This document shows positions 1 to 9,729 of a stretch of DNA of 64,000 nucleotides, piece after piece; the stretch's first letter is position 1, and each line of letters starts with the position of its first letter. The notes under the pieces were generated by a model. It made no database searches. It was not told the origin of the DNA and was given only the letters and a program-made list of their open reading frames with translations. The position numbers were made by a program, and so were the translations under genes. Where the stretch lies: the NCBI GenBank assembly GCA_963921935.1, contig OY998175.1, positions 267,523,709-267,587,708 of the forward strand. The letters are read 5' to 3'. The DNA is from Galeruca laticollis. Its lineage: Eukaryota > Arthropoda > Insecta > Coleoptera > Chrysomelidae.

Positions 1-2
1 TT

Positions 3-326
3 GGAAAGTCTTTATATGAAAATACAGAAGAAAAGACGAATGGGAACCCTCTTTTATTACCAAAATTACGTTTAACTCCCGAATTTGAAGTAACCACAAA
101 TCGACATCCACATTTACAACTAGAATCAGTAGATCTCAAATCCATAAAAGACATTCGAAAGGAAGCAGATTCATACGAAATTTTAGAGAAATAAAAAGTG
201 CACCCCGCAATTTGGAATATGCCTAGTCTAACATTGCTATTTGTAGGTTTAATTATTATCTATATTTGGTATAGAAGAGGACCAGAAACCCGAAAACAAC
301 CCCCCATTGGTATTGTTTTCGCCTAA
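3..326 (+). pseudogene. C-terminal remnant of an Env-like protein of an insect gypsy-type (errantivirus-like) element
   Basis: The window opens inside a frame that stops at 192-194 and continues in the same frame to a second stop at 324-326. After the first stop comes a hydrophobic membrane-spanning run (about 225-270, LTLLFVGLIIIYIW) followed by a short basic tail. Immediately after the second stop is a purine-rich tract (327-337), as at the env/3' LTR border of gypsy-type elements with an envelope gene. In that family Env is a membrane glycoprotein that is anchored near its C terminus. The in-frame stop and missing 5' part make this copy non-functional here. Assignment rests on architecture (C-terminal anchor, then polypurine tract), not on a recognised fusion motif, so it is moderate. 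Confidence 0.5.
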
Positions 327-337
327 GGAGGAAGGAG
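327..337 (+). other. Polypurine tract preceding a 3' LTR
   Basis: Eleven consecutive purines (GGAGGAAGGAG) begin directly after the env-like stop codon. In LTR retrotransposons this position primes plus-strand synthesis and marks the start of the 3' LTR. Seen directly; role inferred from position. Confidence 0.45.
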
Positions 338-960
338 TTATATGAAGACATCCTGTATGTGTAAGAGTAATTTGAAGCCGTCCTATTGACGTGAATAAGG
401 ATTGCTGTTGTCAGCAGTGAGTTTACTTGGTATGGTTCGCATCGGTTTTTGTCATTCTAATCCTGTTACTTGTATTATAAACATATTCAATTAATGAAAT
501 TGACTGTCTCGGCCCTTACTTCGTGGAATATGCTCATATTAGTGTTTTTAAATGAAACTCAAGGTCTCTAGTTCATTCCACAATATAATACAAGTTATTG
601 AAAATTCTAAAAAATTGACAATTGTTTCCATAAATCAATATTGATTTATCGAAACAATTGTCAATTTTTTAGAATTTTCAATAACTTGTATTATATTGTG
701 GAATGAACTAGAGACCTTGAGTTTCATTTAAAAACACTAATATTCAATTAAAGTTAGTAAAGTTTGTAATTTTTGTAAAATAAAAGTTTTTAAAAAATAC
801 CTTTGTGTATAAAAACATTTAACTTGCATATCTACGATTTCTGTACGCCATTGTTAAAGGAAATTGAACTTTTCTTATTAATGTCAATTATGTCGATTGC
901 ACAAAAATCAGGAGCTTTAATATAAAACGTACATAAAAAAATGGAGGGGAGTTTAGAGGA
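338..960 (+). repeat. Probable 3' LTR remnant of the env-bearing element, split by a Penelope foldback
   Basis: Non-coding sequence following the polypurine tract, interrupted at 495-739 by a Penelope derivative whose target duplication shows the two halves were once contiguous. AT-rich with an AATAAA-like stretch near 778. No second LTR is present for comparison and the right end is not visible, so extent is a guess. Confidence 0.3.
495..739. mobile_element. Palindromic mini-Penelope (foldback) with 12-bp target duplication
   Basis: Two copies of the PLE terminal segment lie head to head: the left arm (about 495-641) is the reverse complement of the right arm (about 642-739), meeting at an AATCAATATTGATTT centre. 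The flanks carry the same 12 bp, ATATTCAATTAA, at 483-494 and 740-751. The arms match the ends of the coding PLE copy at 16884-19189. It has no coding capacity. The ribozyme core is lost because the centre joins inside it. Presumably mobilised by PLE reverse transcriptase and GIY-YIG endonuclease acting in trans. Confidence 0.8.
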
Positions 961-1523
961 TCACAACACTCATTAATTTTTTTGTGTGTGCTAAGGTGTT
1001 ACGTTGAGTTATGTTTGGTCCCAGAATACCCGAAAAAATGTTTGACATATTTTTTTGTTGAACCCTGTTTATAATGAATGACACAGCAAGGAGCCCGGAA
1101 CGAAAAGAGACAATTTTTTCCATCGCCAACGTGTGGCATTTATGTAGCTGTATGAACCCAGCACAAAGCTTAATGAAAAAAATCTCATTTTAAGCTAACG
1201 CTTACTACAAATAATTTATTGTAGTATCAATTTTATTATGGAAGTAGAAATTGTGATATCCGGAAATCAAAATCATCAATTAAACCATTAACATGTAACA
1301 ATAGATTATCTATCGTTATGCGGTGTTCAGACGTAAACATTTTTTGCGCCCGGCACCAACCGAATAATCCAGAAAATTGTAACGGTCAAGGCTTTAGGCC
1401 CTCCCCTATTTTCAAAATGAACCAATAATCATCAATTATTTTAGCGGCGTTCGACAAGCCGGAAATTTTTCCCTCAAAAAGAAAAGGGTCTAGCAGTGGT
1501 CATCAGACCGAGTAGATGTAGGA
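752..1523. other. No gene recognised
   Basis: AT-rich sequence with frequent stops in all frames. It includes the probable right part of the LTR remnant. I see no further gene or repeat structure that I can name. Confidence 0.4.
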
Positions 1524-1932
1524 AAAGTTCTTAAAATCAACCGATAGACTCTATCGATAGAGGTCTGTGATATGTCAGATAAATGTCAGGTAGAATGAAG
1601 CTGATCTATCGGTAGACGATTATAAGAACGTATTGGTTGTTAGATTCTATGGTAGATTGAAAAAAAATATAAACCAGAAAGAAGATAAATTTGACAATCA
1701 TTTTCAAACCAGCCCAGGCAGCCATCTTTATTAGTATTGACGCAAGTTTACTTTTATTTTTTGTATTACCACAGCATTTGATTTGATTAGTAATTTTTAT
1801 TCCACTTTTTTAGTACTGTGAAGATATGTATTAAATAGTGTTGAATATAAAATATATATTCTACAATTTTTTGTTTTAAGAGTTTTAGTGACATTAAGTA
1901 ATTATCATCTTATAATTTGCAGATTCCAAAAA

Positions 1933-3450
1933 ATGGAAGATTTAGCAGCAGCATATGTTTTGATAAAATTTATATTTGTTGGAAAAATTTTGAATGATGA
2001 TTCTTTGATGCAACTTCAAGTACTCCCAGCAGTGACAGTGATACTGAAGTACTTGCTCTTTTTGGTGAAAAAAGACAACATACCACCTCCTCCAATTACT
2101 TTGAAGTTACTGTACCAATGTACTCTCTGGATGATTTTAAAGCACATTTTCGGATGTCCAGAGAGTCTGTGGAGAAATTAAAATCTAACTTGAGTACCAG
2201 CTACATAGATGTGAAAGGTAGAGCCAAAATTTCTTTGGAAAAGGCATTTCAATTTCCATTTGGACACTGGCAAATCGAGAAAGCTACCGATCAATTGCAG
2301 ACCGCTTCGGAATACACAAGGGCCATGCACATACAGTGGTTCTAAAAATATGCAAAATGATATCAAGAATCTTTGACAAATACATTGTATGGCCAACAGG
2401 AACAGAGGCTATAAACAATGTAAATGGATTTAACAATCTAAGAGGAAATGTAAGCTTCTCTAATGTTTTTGACTGTGTAGATGGTACACATATATTGTTT
2501 CCTGGGAAACCAGATAACTCCTACTAAAACAGAAAAGGATCCTATTCAGTATTGCTTCAGGCTATTTGCAACTATAAAAAAGAAATTGTTAATGTCTCAT
2601 GTGGGTGGCCAGGAAGCTTCCACGATGCTAGGATGTGGAAATCTTCAAAAATTTATGAAAAATTGTCAACTGATATGGAAAATTGGTTACCAACTGGTAC
2701 ATATTTGATCGGAGATTCTGCATATTCCCTGGATACATTTATGTAATGTTATTCTAATTTATTTAAACAATAAACGGGTGGGATAAATTTTAAAAACACG
2801 GTATGGCTACTTACTAATTTATTTAAACACTAACTCACTAACACTTAATTTATATATACTTAACTAATCACTAAAATCTAATTTATATGCACACAAACTT
2901 GATTATATTAGCACTTTACTGTTCGGTGTATTTCTGTTTATTTGTCGAGATCACTTTATCAACTAACTAACTCTTCCTGATGAGCCACCTTATATATTAA
3001 AGCCATTTTTACTAGTAAATTCCGGACTGCGGCTTAAATAAAAACAATTGATTCTGGCCTTTTCTAGATAACTCTGGTCACAAAAACAATGTTTACATAA
3101 GATAGTCGTAAACTCGTAAACAGTTTTTTTTATAACTGCGTATCCGCCATAATTTTAACTTTTATACCTGGCTTAGACAGAGTCGTATTTAGGGTCTATA
3201 CCAGTGTGCTGTTTCGTAACATTTATTAAGGTGCCTTTTAGAGATAACGGACATCTAACAAGGCAGCAGAAAAAATTTAATACACGATTAGTTCATCGAG
3301 AGTGCTAATTGAAAGCACATATGGTCGTCTAAAAGGTTTATTTCGACGACAAAAATTTTTGGAAGTTTATGAATTACAATACATAAAATACTATATAATT
3401 GCTAGTTGCGCTGTCCATAATATTTCATTGAATGATAATATTCTAATGGA
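1933..3450 (+). pseudogene. PIF/Harbinger transposase pseudogene (DDE_4-type nuclease)
   Basis: Pieces in shifted frames form one Harbinger transposase, a DDE nuclease that cuts and joins the element ends. A start at 1933 is followed by a frameshift into a segment with FKAHFRMSRESVEKL. Another shift leads to the helix-turn-helix-like part (ANRESYRSIADRFGI). Then come FDCVDGTHILF (first Asp), GWPGSFHDARMW, and GDSAYSLDTF (second Asp). A solo LTR interrupts the gene at 2742-3221. Coding resumes with VPFRDNGHLTRQQKKFN, then ESTYGRLKGLFRR (catalytic Glu) and the terminal CAVHN motif. A stop codon lies just before the Glu motif. The family assignment is firm; the gene is dead through at least two frameshifts, a stop and an insertion. 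Confidence 0.88.
2742..3221. mobile_element. Solo LTR inserted in the Harbinger transposase, 4-bp target duplication
   Basis: A 480-bp block starts TGTAATG and ends CGTAACA. It is flanked by TTTA at 2738-2741 and 3222-3225. Removing it with one TTTA rejoins the transposase frame exactly (SLDTF-I-KVPFRDNG). TG..CA termini and a 4-bp duplication indicate an LTR retrotransposon of the Ty3/gypsy or similar group, left as a solo LTR by recombination. No coding sequence inside. Confidence 0.8.
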
Positions 3451-3766
3451 TCAAGAACCGGATGATGTCAGGTTAGGTTAGGTATATTACCATTATCTCT
3501 TTTCATCTCATTGTAAATTGTTTTTGCATACTCTTCTCGGAGGGACGTGTCTACAAAATAAATACACACTGTAATTTATTAATTTTTAATTCGATACAAA
3601 GTTTCAACTCGTAAAAGGATGACGTGCGTATTTAGGTCCACCATCACTTTAAACATTTCACCATTGTAGGATAATTCCATTTCATAATTCATTGTTATTA
3701 ACAAAAAACAAGTATAAAATTTTTAACGAAACAACTAACCTCAATAAATAAACAATCTTTATAAGA

Positions 3767-3933
3767 AATCAACTGTCTCGACCCTTACTTCGTGGAATAT
3801 GCTCATATTAGTGTTTTTAAATGAAACTCACGGTTTCTAGTTAATTCCACAATATAATAAAAGTTATTGAAAATTCTAAAAAATTGACAATTGTTTCGAT
3901 AAATCAATATCATCGATCGTAAAAACACTAATT
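3767..3933. mobile_element. Short Penelope terminal fragment with ~9-bp target duplication
   Basis: About 150 bp of the PLE terminal repeat in inverted orientation is followed by only the last few bases of the opposite arm (AAAAACACTAAT). TTTATAAGA occurs at 3758-3766 and 3934-3942. The hammerhead-like core is broken where the two arms meet (CATCGATCG). It lies close to the right end of the Harbinger element. Confidence 0.65.
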
Positions 3934-4380
3934 TTTATAAGATTGTTCATTATCATTGCATATGATTGATGATTGTGCTTTCCCCTTCCAAATCTACCAG
4001 ATTTACCGAGTCTAAAGCCCGGTAGAACTGATGGATGTTCGATAGAACTATCGGCGAATTTAAGAACGCTGGGATGATTCTATCGACAATATATCGGTAA
4101 ATTTTAGAACGGCTTTGGAAGACACCGTATTTACCGATAGATGTATCGGTAAATTTAGGAACTTCTTTGTGTATATCTGACATAAAAATAGTTTTAAACA
4201 GTCCTATGATATGTTTAGCTATGATACCGTATACAATAAGTGATTTGTACAAATAAATCTGTGGGGTTTTCGGGTAGTTTTGCTACCGTTCTACATTAGT
4301 TGAGAGGCCTTATAAATGATCTGCTAAATACTGTAAATCTATACTCTGTTTACTTATTTACATGTTGTTAAAAAATAAGT

Positions 4381-4388
4381 TGGCGCCC
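4381..4388 (+). other. Primer-binding-site-like TGGCGCCC of a gypsy-type retrotransposon
   Basis: TGGCGCCC is the first part of the commonest retroelement primer-binding sites (complement of a tRNA 3' end). It lies upstream of a gag-pol remnant in the same orientation. The preceding bases would be the end of the 5' LTR, but no second LTR is visible to confirm it. Confidence 0.45.
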
Positions 4389-5745
4389 AAAAGTTATTTT
4401 CTTTACCTTTCTTCACGAGGATGATGGTGTTCTGTAATTCCAATTAAGGTGAAGATTCACCCCTGAGAATCTTTAGAGTTCCGGGTAGCTCTTATAAGTT
4501 GAGCTACCTAACGAGGGAGAGCTATCCCGAATGGATCCTGCGTTCCGGTTATGACCAGAGATAGTGATGATTTCATCTCACTAGTGAGCAGCAGGGTGAA
4601 GTTACAAAGTAGTAGCCCAACGTGGTTTTGGAAGTGGACAGCATCTTCGAGGAAGAAGAAGGAAAAAGTGGTAACGTACTCTCTTTTTGATTTATCGAAA
4701 ATATCTGTGAAGTTGCACTGAGCAAAATGCCCTGATTAGATTTCTTTCTTAAGATGCCCTTAATAACGGGTACAAAAAATCAAATAGTGGTTAAAACAAT
4801 TCAAGTGATTACTAGCATGTGCATAATTATCACAAGTATGTTGACTTTGTTGAAACATTTTTATAACAGTTATTCGATAAAATGATGTAGTTAACTGGAA
4901 ATCTATTTGCTGTTATTATAGTCATTTCGTTATAGACCTCATTGAATTGTTTCAATTCAGCACCTACTAGTCCTAATTAGGTACCCACTTAATACTATTC
5001 AGTACCAACAAAATAGATTACCTGCTAACAATTATGCAGTCCTCGTATAACGGTTATTAAGATATCCAATAATTTTTTAAAAAGAAACGGCTGTTTAGCA
5101 TCGAAATGCAGTTTTTTCTGGTCCGAACATTACCGATGTGATTGTCGATCTCATCTTATTGGTTATTTGTGGTTGGAATCTTGGAACACTCGCGCGCCGT
5201 GAATTTTACTTTCAGATTTGGTTTGGGAGTGTTTAGTGTTGAAAGTTTGTGTGCGCTGTAGGTGATCATTTGCAGTTTTTGCAATTAACTGTGTGGTTAG
5301 GTTGAATACGCCGACAGTGTTAAATTGGATTGAGTATGTAAATGGCGTTCAAAAACCTATTAATACAGTGGCGATTAAGTGACTATATATCTGACTATGT
5401 TCACGATTCTTAGACACCAATCAATCGAAATACTAAAACATTTATAAGTATGTAAAAATTACGTCTCTCATCCTTCTTTAAGTTTATTTTGTGGGAAACT
5501 TTTTAATTTGAATTGTTGTATTTTTGTTATAAGCTTCTGCAATCTAAGAATTTTTGGGAGCTTTGATATCTAAACTTAACTGGAAAATATGTTTATTTGA
5601 TTTTATACCTATCATGTTGTATTTTTGTAGTTATCTATAGTTAGTTGCATTAATTTAAATATTTTGTTATATTTTCTTAATATAAATGTTTTATAGCAAA
5701 TTTAGTTTTATTTAAAACTATCAGATAATTATTCGAAAATATAGT
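4389..5745 (+). other. Non-coding leader of the gypsy element
   Basis: No open frame of note. Contains a short hairpin (TAGCTCTTATAAGTTGAGCTA region near 4484-4503) and becomes increasingly similar to the tandem unit that follows. A 2.3-kb untranslated leader is long for gypsy elements and may include foreign insertions. Confidence 0.35.
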
Positions 5746-6265
5746 AATCTTTATTGTATTATAGTCCAACCGCTATTAGAAAAGTTTATAATACTTATAA
5801 AAGTGCACTCGATATCGGTTGTATGACATATCACATTCTTAAAAAAATCTAATAACGTTTACTTTTTACCAGTATAATTGTTACTAGAAGATCCCATAAT
5901 CTAAATTAAGTGCCCTCGATTACGATTGTACAAAATTCCGTTTGTTATTTGAAAATCTAATAACCTTTACTATATGACAGTACAATTGCTACTAGAAAAG
6001 CCGATAACATTTATTAAGTGCACTCAATAACAATTATATGAAATTATGTTTTTTATTTGAAAATCTAGTAACCTTCACTATATGACAATATGGTTGCTAT
6101 TAGAAAATCCTCTAATATCTATTAAGTGCACTCGATAACAGTTGGACGAAATTCTGTTTTTATTCGAACATCTAGTAACGTTTACTATAGGACAGTATGA
6201 CTGCTATTAGAAAATCTTATAATACTTATTAAGCGCACTCGATAACGGTTATACGACATTCTTAA
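5746..6265. repeat. Tandem array, five diverged copies, ~108-bp period
   Basis: The landmark GCTATTAGAAAA (with variants GTTACTAG, GCTACTAG) occurs at 5772, 5880, 5988, 6096 and 6203, i.e. spacings 108, 108, 108 and 107. Each unit also carries a TTTACTATATGACAGTA-like and an AAGTGCACTCGATAAC-like block. It lies in the leader of the gypsy element. AT-rich; no coding potential. Confidence 0.8.
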
Positions 6266-6729
6266 AAATTATATCTATTAACAGTTATTCAGTGGTGTCC
6301 AACAAAGTGACTTTAATAACCATAATCATGAACTTACTTGATACCTATTTCATGCAAGTTTCTAATAACTGTTATTCAATTTTTGCTAACGGTTAATGGA
6401 AATTTCTTTCAGTGTGTGTAAACTGTTTTCTGTGTGATAGAAATTTTTTGATTGTTTTGGAATTATGAATTTTATGTTTTGTAACAGCAAAATAATTTGA
6501 AAGGTTTATTATATTACAATTTTTCGAATATTTGTGTGTTCTTTTCTCTCAATGATTAGACAAATTTTGAGATTTTGGCTATGAAAACACAAGTACTAAG
6601 GTTAGATTGTTGAGTTGGGATAGAGTCACTGATAAACTTGTGGGTTTTGGTCTAAGATTTCATTAAAGTCTGAAATTTCTGAAACTATCTTTAGAGTAGT
6701 TTTCCTATCGTAATTTTTCTGTTATAATC

Positions 6730-7900
6730 ATGAGTCCGTCGTACTTAAAGTCAGAACAATTAAATTACGAGTTGCATATTCGTGACATCAAATCTCCTGA
6801 TACCGTAGAGAGAAAACGCAAAATATTGAGTGGTCTGCTTGCACAAGAAAGATCAAATCGTAGCTTTTCAGAACAAGTAAATAAATTACCTTTCGCAGAA
6901 GATTTACCGGGTGTAAATGCAGGTATCGATGGCGTTACCTTCTTATTAAATTCTTTTTCCGCCAATAAAACTGAGTACAATAAAATAACTACGCGGTTAT
7001 ACCACATTTCTAAGAGAATTTTGTAATTAACAGCCACCAGCGATGACGAGGTAGAAATATGTAATGAGCTTAAATTAAAAAATTTACATCTAGTATCCGA
7101 GTTTGATGAACGAAATACCGCCCCGATACGATACCGTACCCAGTGTTCCGTTGGCAACGAATTATAGTAACATATCTTATAAAAATGTAGATGTTCATAA
7201 ATGGAATACACTTTTTAACAGAAAAGGCTCATTATCGGAATTTTTAGAACAAATTGAAATGTTGAGAATTTCTCGAGGCCTAACGGAACAAGAATTGTTC
7301 ACAAAAAGCTGTGAATTGTTCAAAGGTTTTCAACGAATAAAAATCAAGTAAACTCTTGAACGGAATTGGTAAATAAATTATAAAAAGATTTCTTTCCATG
7401 TAATTATCAGTATGATTTAGGAATTCAAATAATAAATAGGGTGCAAGGTCCAAACGAGAGTGCGACACTTTACATAGCGTAGATGGAAAGTTTATTTAAT
7501 CGGTTCCAAATATTCACGCGTCACCAAAATATGGCGAAATTTGTTACCTTCTTTGGTATCTCAGCTAGCATTACATAGCCCGCAAACTGTTGATGAATTA
7601 GGCTGTCTGTGCAAAAAGATTGGAAACTCTCAAACTTGGAGTGATCGTTGTCGCTTACCGAATTTTGCTCGCGGACATTCTTAAAGTAGAAATTATGATA
7701 GATTATCGAAAAACTTTAATAATCTAACTATTAACGTGAATAAAGTATCTCCAAATATTTCGGTCATCTCTAATTTATCTTGTTGGAACTGTGATAGATC
7801 CGGTCACAGGTACAGTCTATGGCGCGGATCTAAAAAAATATTTTGATACGGTTGTGGAATGAAAAACGTAATTAAATCTAAATGTAGTTTTTGCGCACAA
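6730..7900 (+). pseudogene. Gypsy gag pseudogene with a broken zinc knuckle
   Basis: An open frame from ATG 6730 to 7023 (98 codons, charged, no hydrophobic segments) is followed by a second frame at 7103-7351 with a gag-like stretch (KVDVHKWNTLF-type, SLSEFLEQIEMLR). Further on, 7781-7820 encodes CWNCDRSGHRYSLW. This is a CCHC nucleocapsid zinc knuckle whose fourth Cys position has become Trp. Gag would coat the retrotransposon RNA. Several frameshifts and stops make it inactive. Assignment depends on the knuckle and on the protease and RT downstream. Confidence 0.6.
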
Positions 7901-8069
7901 AAAACCCACAAAAAACTTCATATCTAAAAAATCCGGTAGAGGTATGCAGTCAAGCTTCGTCAAGCAACACGTCGGAAAACAAACATCTACACAGTGTCCA
8001 TAAAAATACCGAACAGCCGAAATAAAAGTAATATTTAATAAAACATCACCGGACGATTGGAAGCAATAT

Positions 8070-8558
8070 TTGAATTTCGTTAAATTATTTTTGAAAACAC
8101 CTCCCTCTAATGTTTCTACAAATATTAAATCAGATAAAATTCCTAATAACAAGTCATTAACCTTGAAGGATGGTATCGATGCGTACCTTAACTGTAATGA
8201 TAAAGGATCTGAAAATATTTTACTTACTTTGAAAAATATTGAATCAACTTTTATTTTCAACAGTAATCTCGCGCCTTTACTTAATAAAAAATGTAACGAC
8301 AACAGACCATATCTAAATGTAGAGACAAATAATGTTGAAATTTTAGCGATGGCAGACAGCGGCAGTACTGCATGTGTTTTAGGTAATAAAGGTCTGGGAT
8401 TGCTTCATTCTCTGAATATTCCTATAAAATATGATGAATCCCTTGATATCACAATAGCCGATGGAACATCACAAAATATATTGGGTTATATTGACACATC
8501 GATTTCTTTGAATAACGTTACAAATCTGTTAAGAATTTTGATAATTCCGAGAAAATAG
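8070..8558 (+). pseudogene. Gypsy retropepsin (protease) fragment
   Basis: A 162-codon open frame contains ADSGSTACVLG, the aspartic-protease active-site motif (D-S/T-G), followed by a strand-rich segment ending ITIADGTSQNILGYIDTSISL, as in Ty3/gypsy proteases. It would act as a dimer to cut Gag-Pol. It begins in the region linking nucleocapsid to protease and stops just after a degraded HNLILG motif. The next recognisable coding sequence is the middle of RT, so the start of RT has been deleted. Confidence 0.8.
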
Positions 8559-8589
8559 CACATAATCTAATATTAGGGAATTCAAAAGA

Positions 8590-9637
8590 ATGTGTTTCGG
8601 TCTAAAATATGCTCCTCATACTATGGCGAGACTGATGGAGCAAGTAATAGACGCTACGTTACTCCCCTATTGTTTCTGTTATATTGACGAGATAATTATA
8701 GCCACCCCAACCTTTGAAAGCCATTTAGAAATTTTAGAAAAAGTTTTTTATAAATTGAAAGCTGCAGGTTTAACCGTAAATATGGATAAATGTGAATTTT
8801 GTATAGACTCTCTCAAATATTTGGGCTTCACCCTTGACAAAAATGGTTTGAGAACATCTGTTGAAAAAGTTGAACCCATTTTAAATTATCCCATTCCGAA
8901 AAACACTACCGAAATTAAAAGATTAATTGGATTAGTTGGATGGTATCGTAGATTCCTAAAAAACTTTCCTACCATTTGTTCACCCATTACTGATCTGTTG
9001 AAAGGGAGGAAAAACGGGCAACCGATTGTGTGGACTCCGGAAGCCGATAAGGCATTTTCGGAAATTAAGGTACTTCTTACTTCCGCTCCGATTTTTTTCT
9101 AGTCCCGATTACACGGAAAATTTTATTATTGAAACCGATGCGAGCGACACTGGTATTGGCGCCATTTTATATCCAGAATGTGACGGAATTGATCACCCAG
9201 TGGAGTACGCAAGCCGTTGCTTAACTACTACAGAACGTAAAATGTCGACTACAGTAAAAGAGTTATTAGGTATAATTTTCGGTGTGGAGAAATTCAGAGG
9301 TTATGTAGAAGGCACAACCTTTACACTAGAAACTGACCATTCTTCACTACAGTATCATTATAAATTATCTAATCCCAGTGGCAGGTTAGCCCGTTTGGCA
9401 TTAAGACTCTCTCAATTTGACTTCGTAATCAAACATCGCAAAGGCTCAACCATGTTGGTCTGCGATGCATTATCTCGTTCAGTAAATGAAATTTCAGCCC
9501 TCGATGTCTCTACCTTCAAACCAGACAGATGGTATCATTCTATGATAGAAAAAGTATCCAAAAACCCTCATTTGAAGTTGAAAATAATATTCTTTATAAA
9601 CATGTATTTTCTCAGCTCTCGGCGAAAGCTAATATAA
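8590..9637 (+). pseudogene. Gypsy reverse transcriptase (partial) and RNase H pseudogene
   Basis: The first frame (8590-9102) starts at the RT motif FGLKYAP. It contains CYIDEIIIATPTFESHLE, where the usual Y-x-D-D active site reads YIDE. It then runs through the thumb (LIGLVGWYRRFL) to a frameshift near 9100. The second frame (to 9637) holds RNase H: IETDASDTGIGAIL (Asp), KELLGIIFG (Glu), TDHSSLQ (Asp), CDALSR (Asp). The upstream half of RT, with the first catalytic Asp, is missing. The loss of one active-site Asp, the frameshift and the deletion all show that it is dead. Confidence 0.9.
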
Positions 9638-9729
9638 GTAATTTGAAAATAGTCGTTCCCTCGAATAATCGTTCAGAAATCTTTAAACAATTTGATGATG
9701 ACGTAGCAGGCAGTCATTTAATTAATTAG
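9529..9729 (+). pseudogene. Gypsy integrase N-terminal scrap
   Basis: In a frame overlapping the RNase H end, the sequence reads through a linker to DDDVAGSHLI, the region of the first His of the HHCC zinc-binding domain. It breaks off at a stop where the pogo-containing insertion begins. Confidence 0.6.

Larger units (their letters stand above)
1524..4164 (+). mobile_element. Decayed PIF/Harbinger element with degenerate inverted subterminal repeats
   Basis: Both ends carry related motifs in inverse orientation: 1524-1560 (AAGTTCTTAAAATCAACCGA) and the reverse complement of 4125-4164 (AAGTTCCTAAATTTACCGAT), each followed by another CTATCG block. Further copies of the AGAAC/ATCGGTA motif lie inside both ends (about 1595-1630 and 4010-4105), a clustered arrangement typical of transposase-binding sites. 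The element encloses the transposase pseudogene, a solo LTR (2742-3221) and a Penelope fragment (3767-3933). Exact termini and the expected 3-bp target duplication could not be settled by eye. Confidence 0.55.

Noticed and set aside
5746..6265. CRISPR array
   Set aside because: Whole ~108-bp units are related throughout; there are no short identical repeats with unique spacers, and the setting is eukaryotic. The same applies to 19315-20075.
6765..7211. 148-codon minus-strand open frame
   Set aside because: It is the antisense of the gypsy gag region and carries no family motif.
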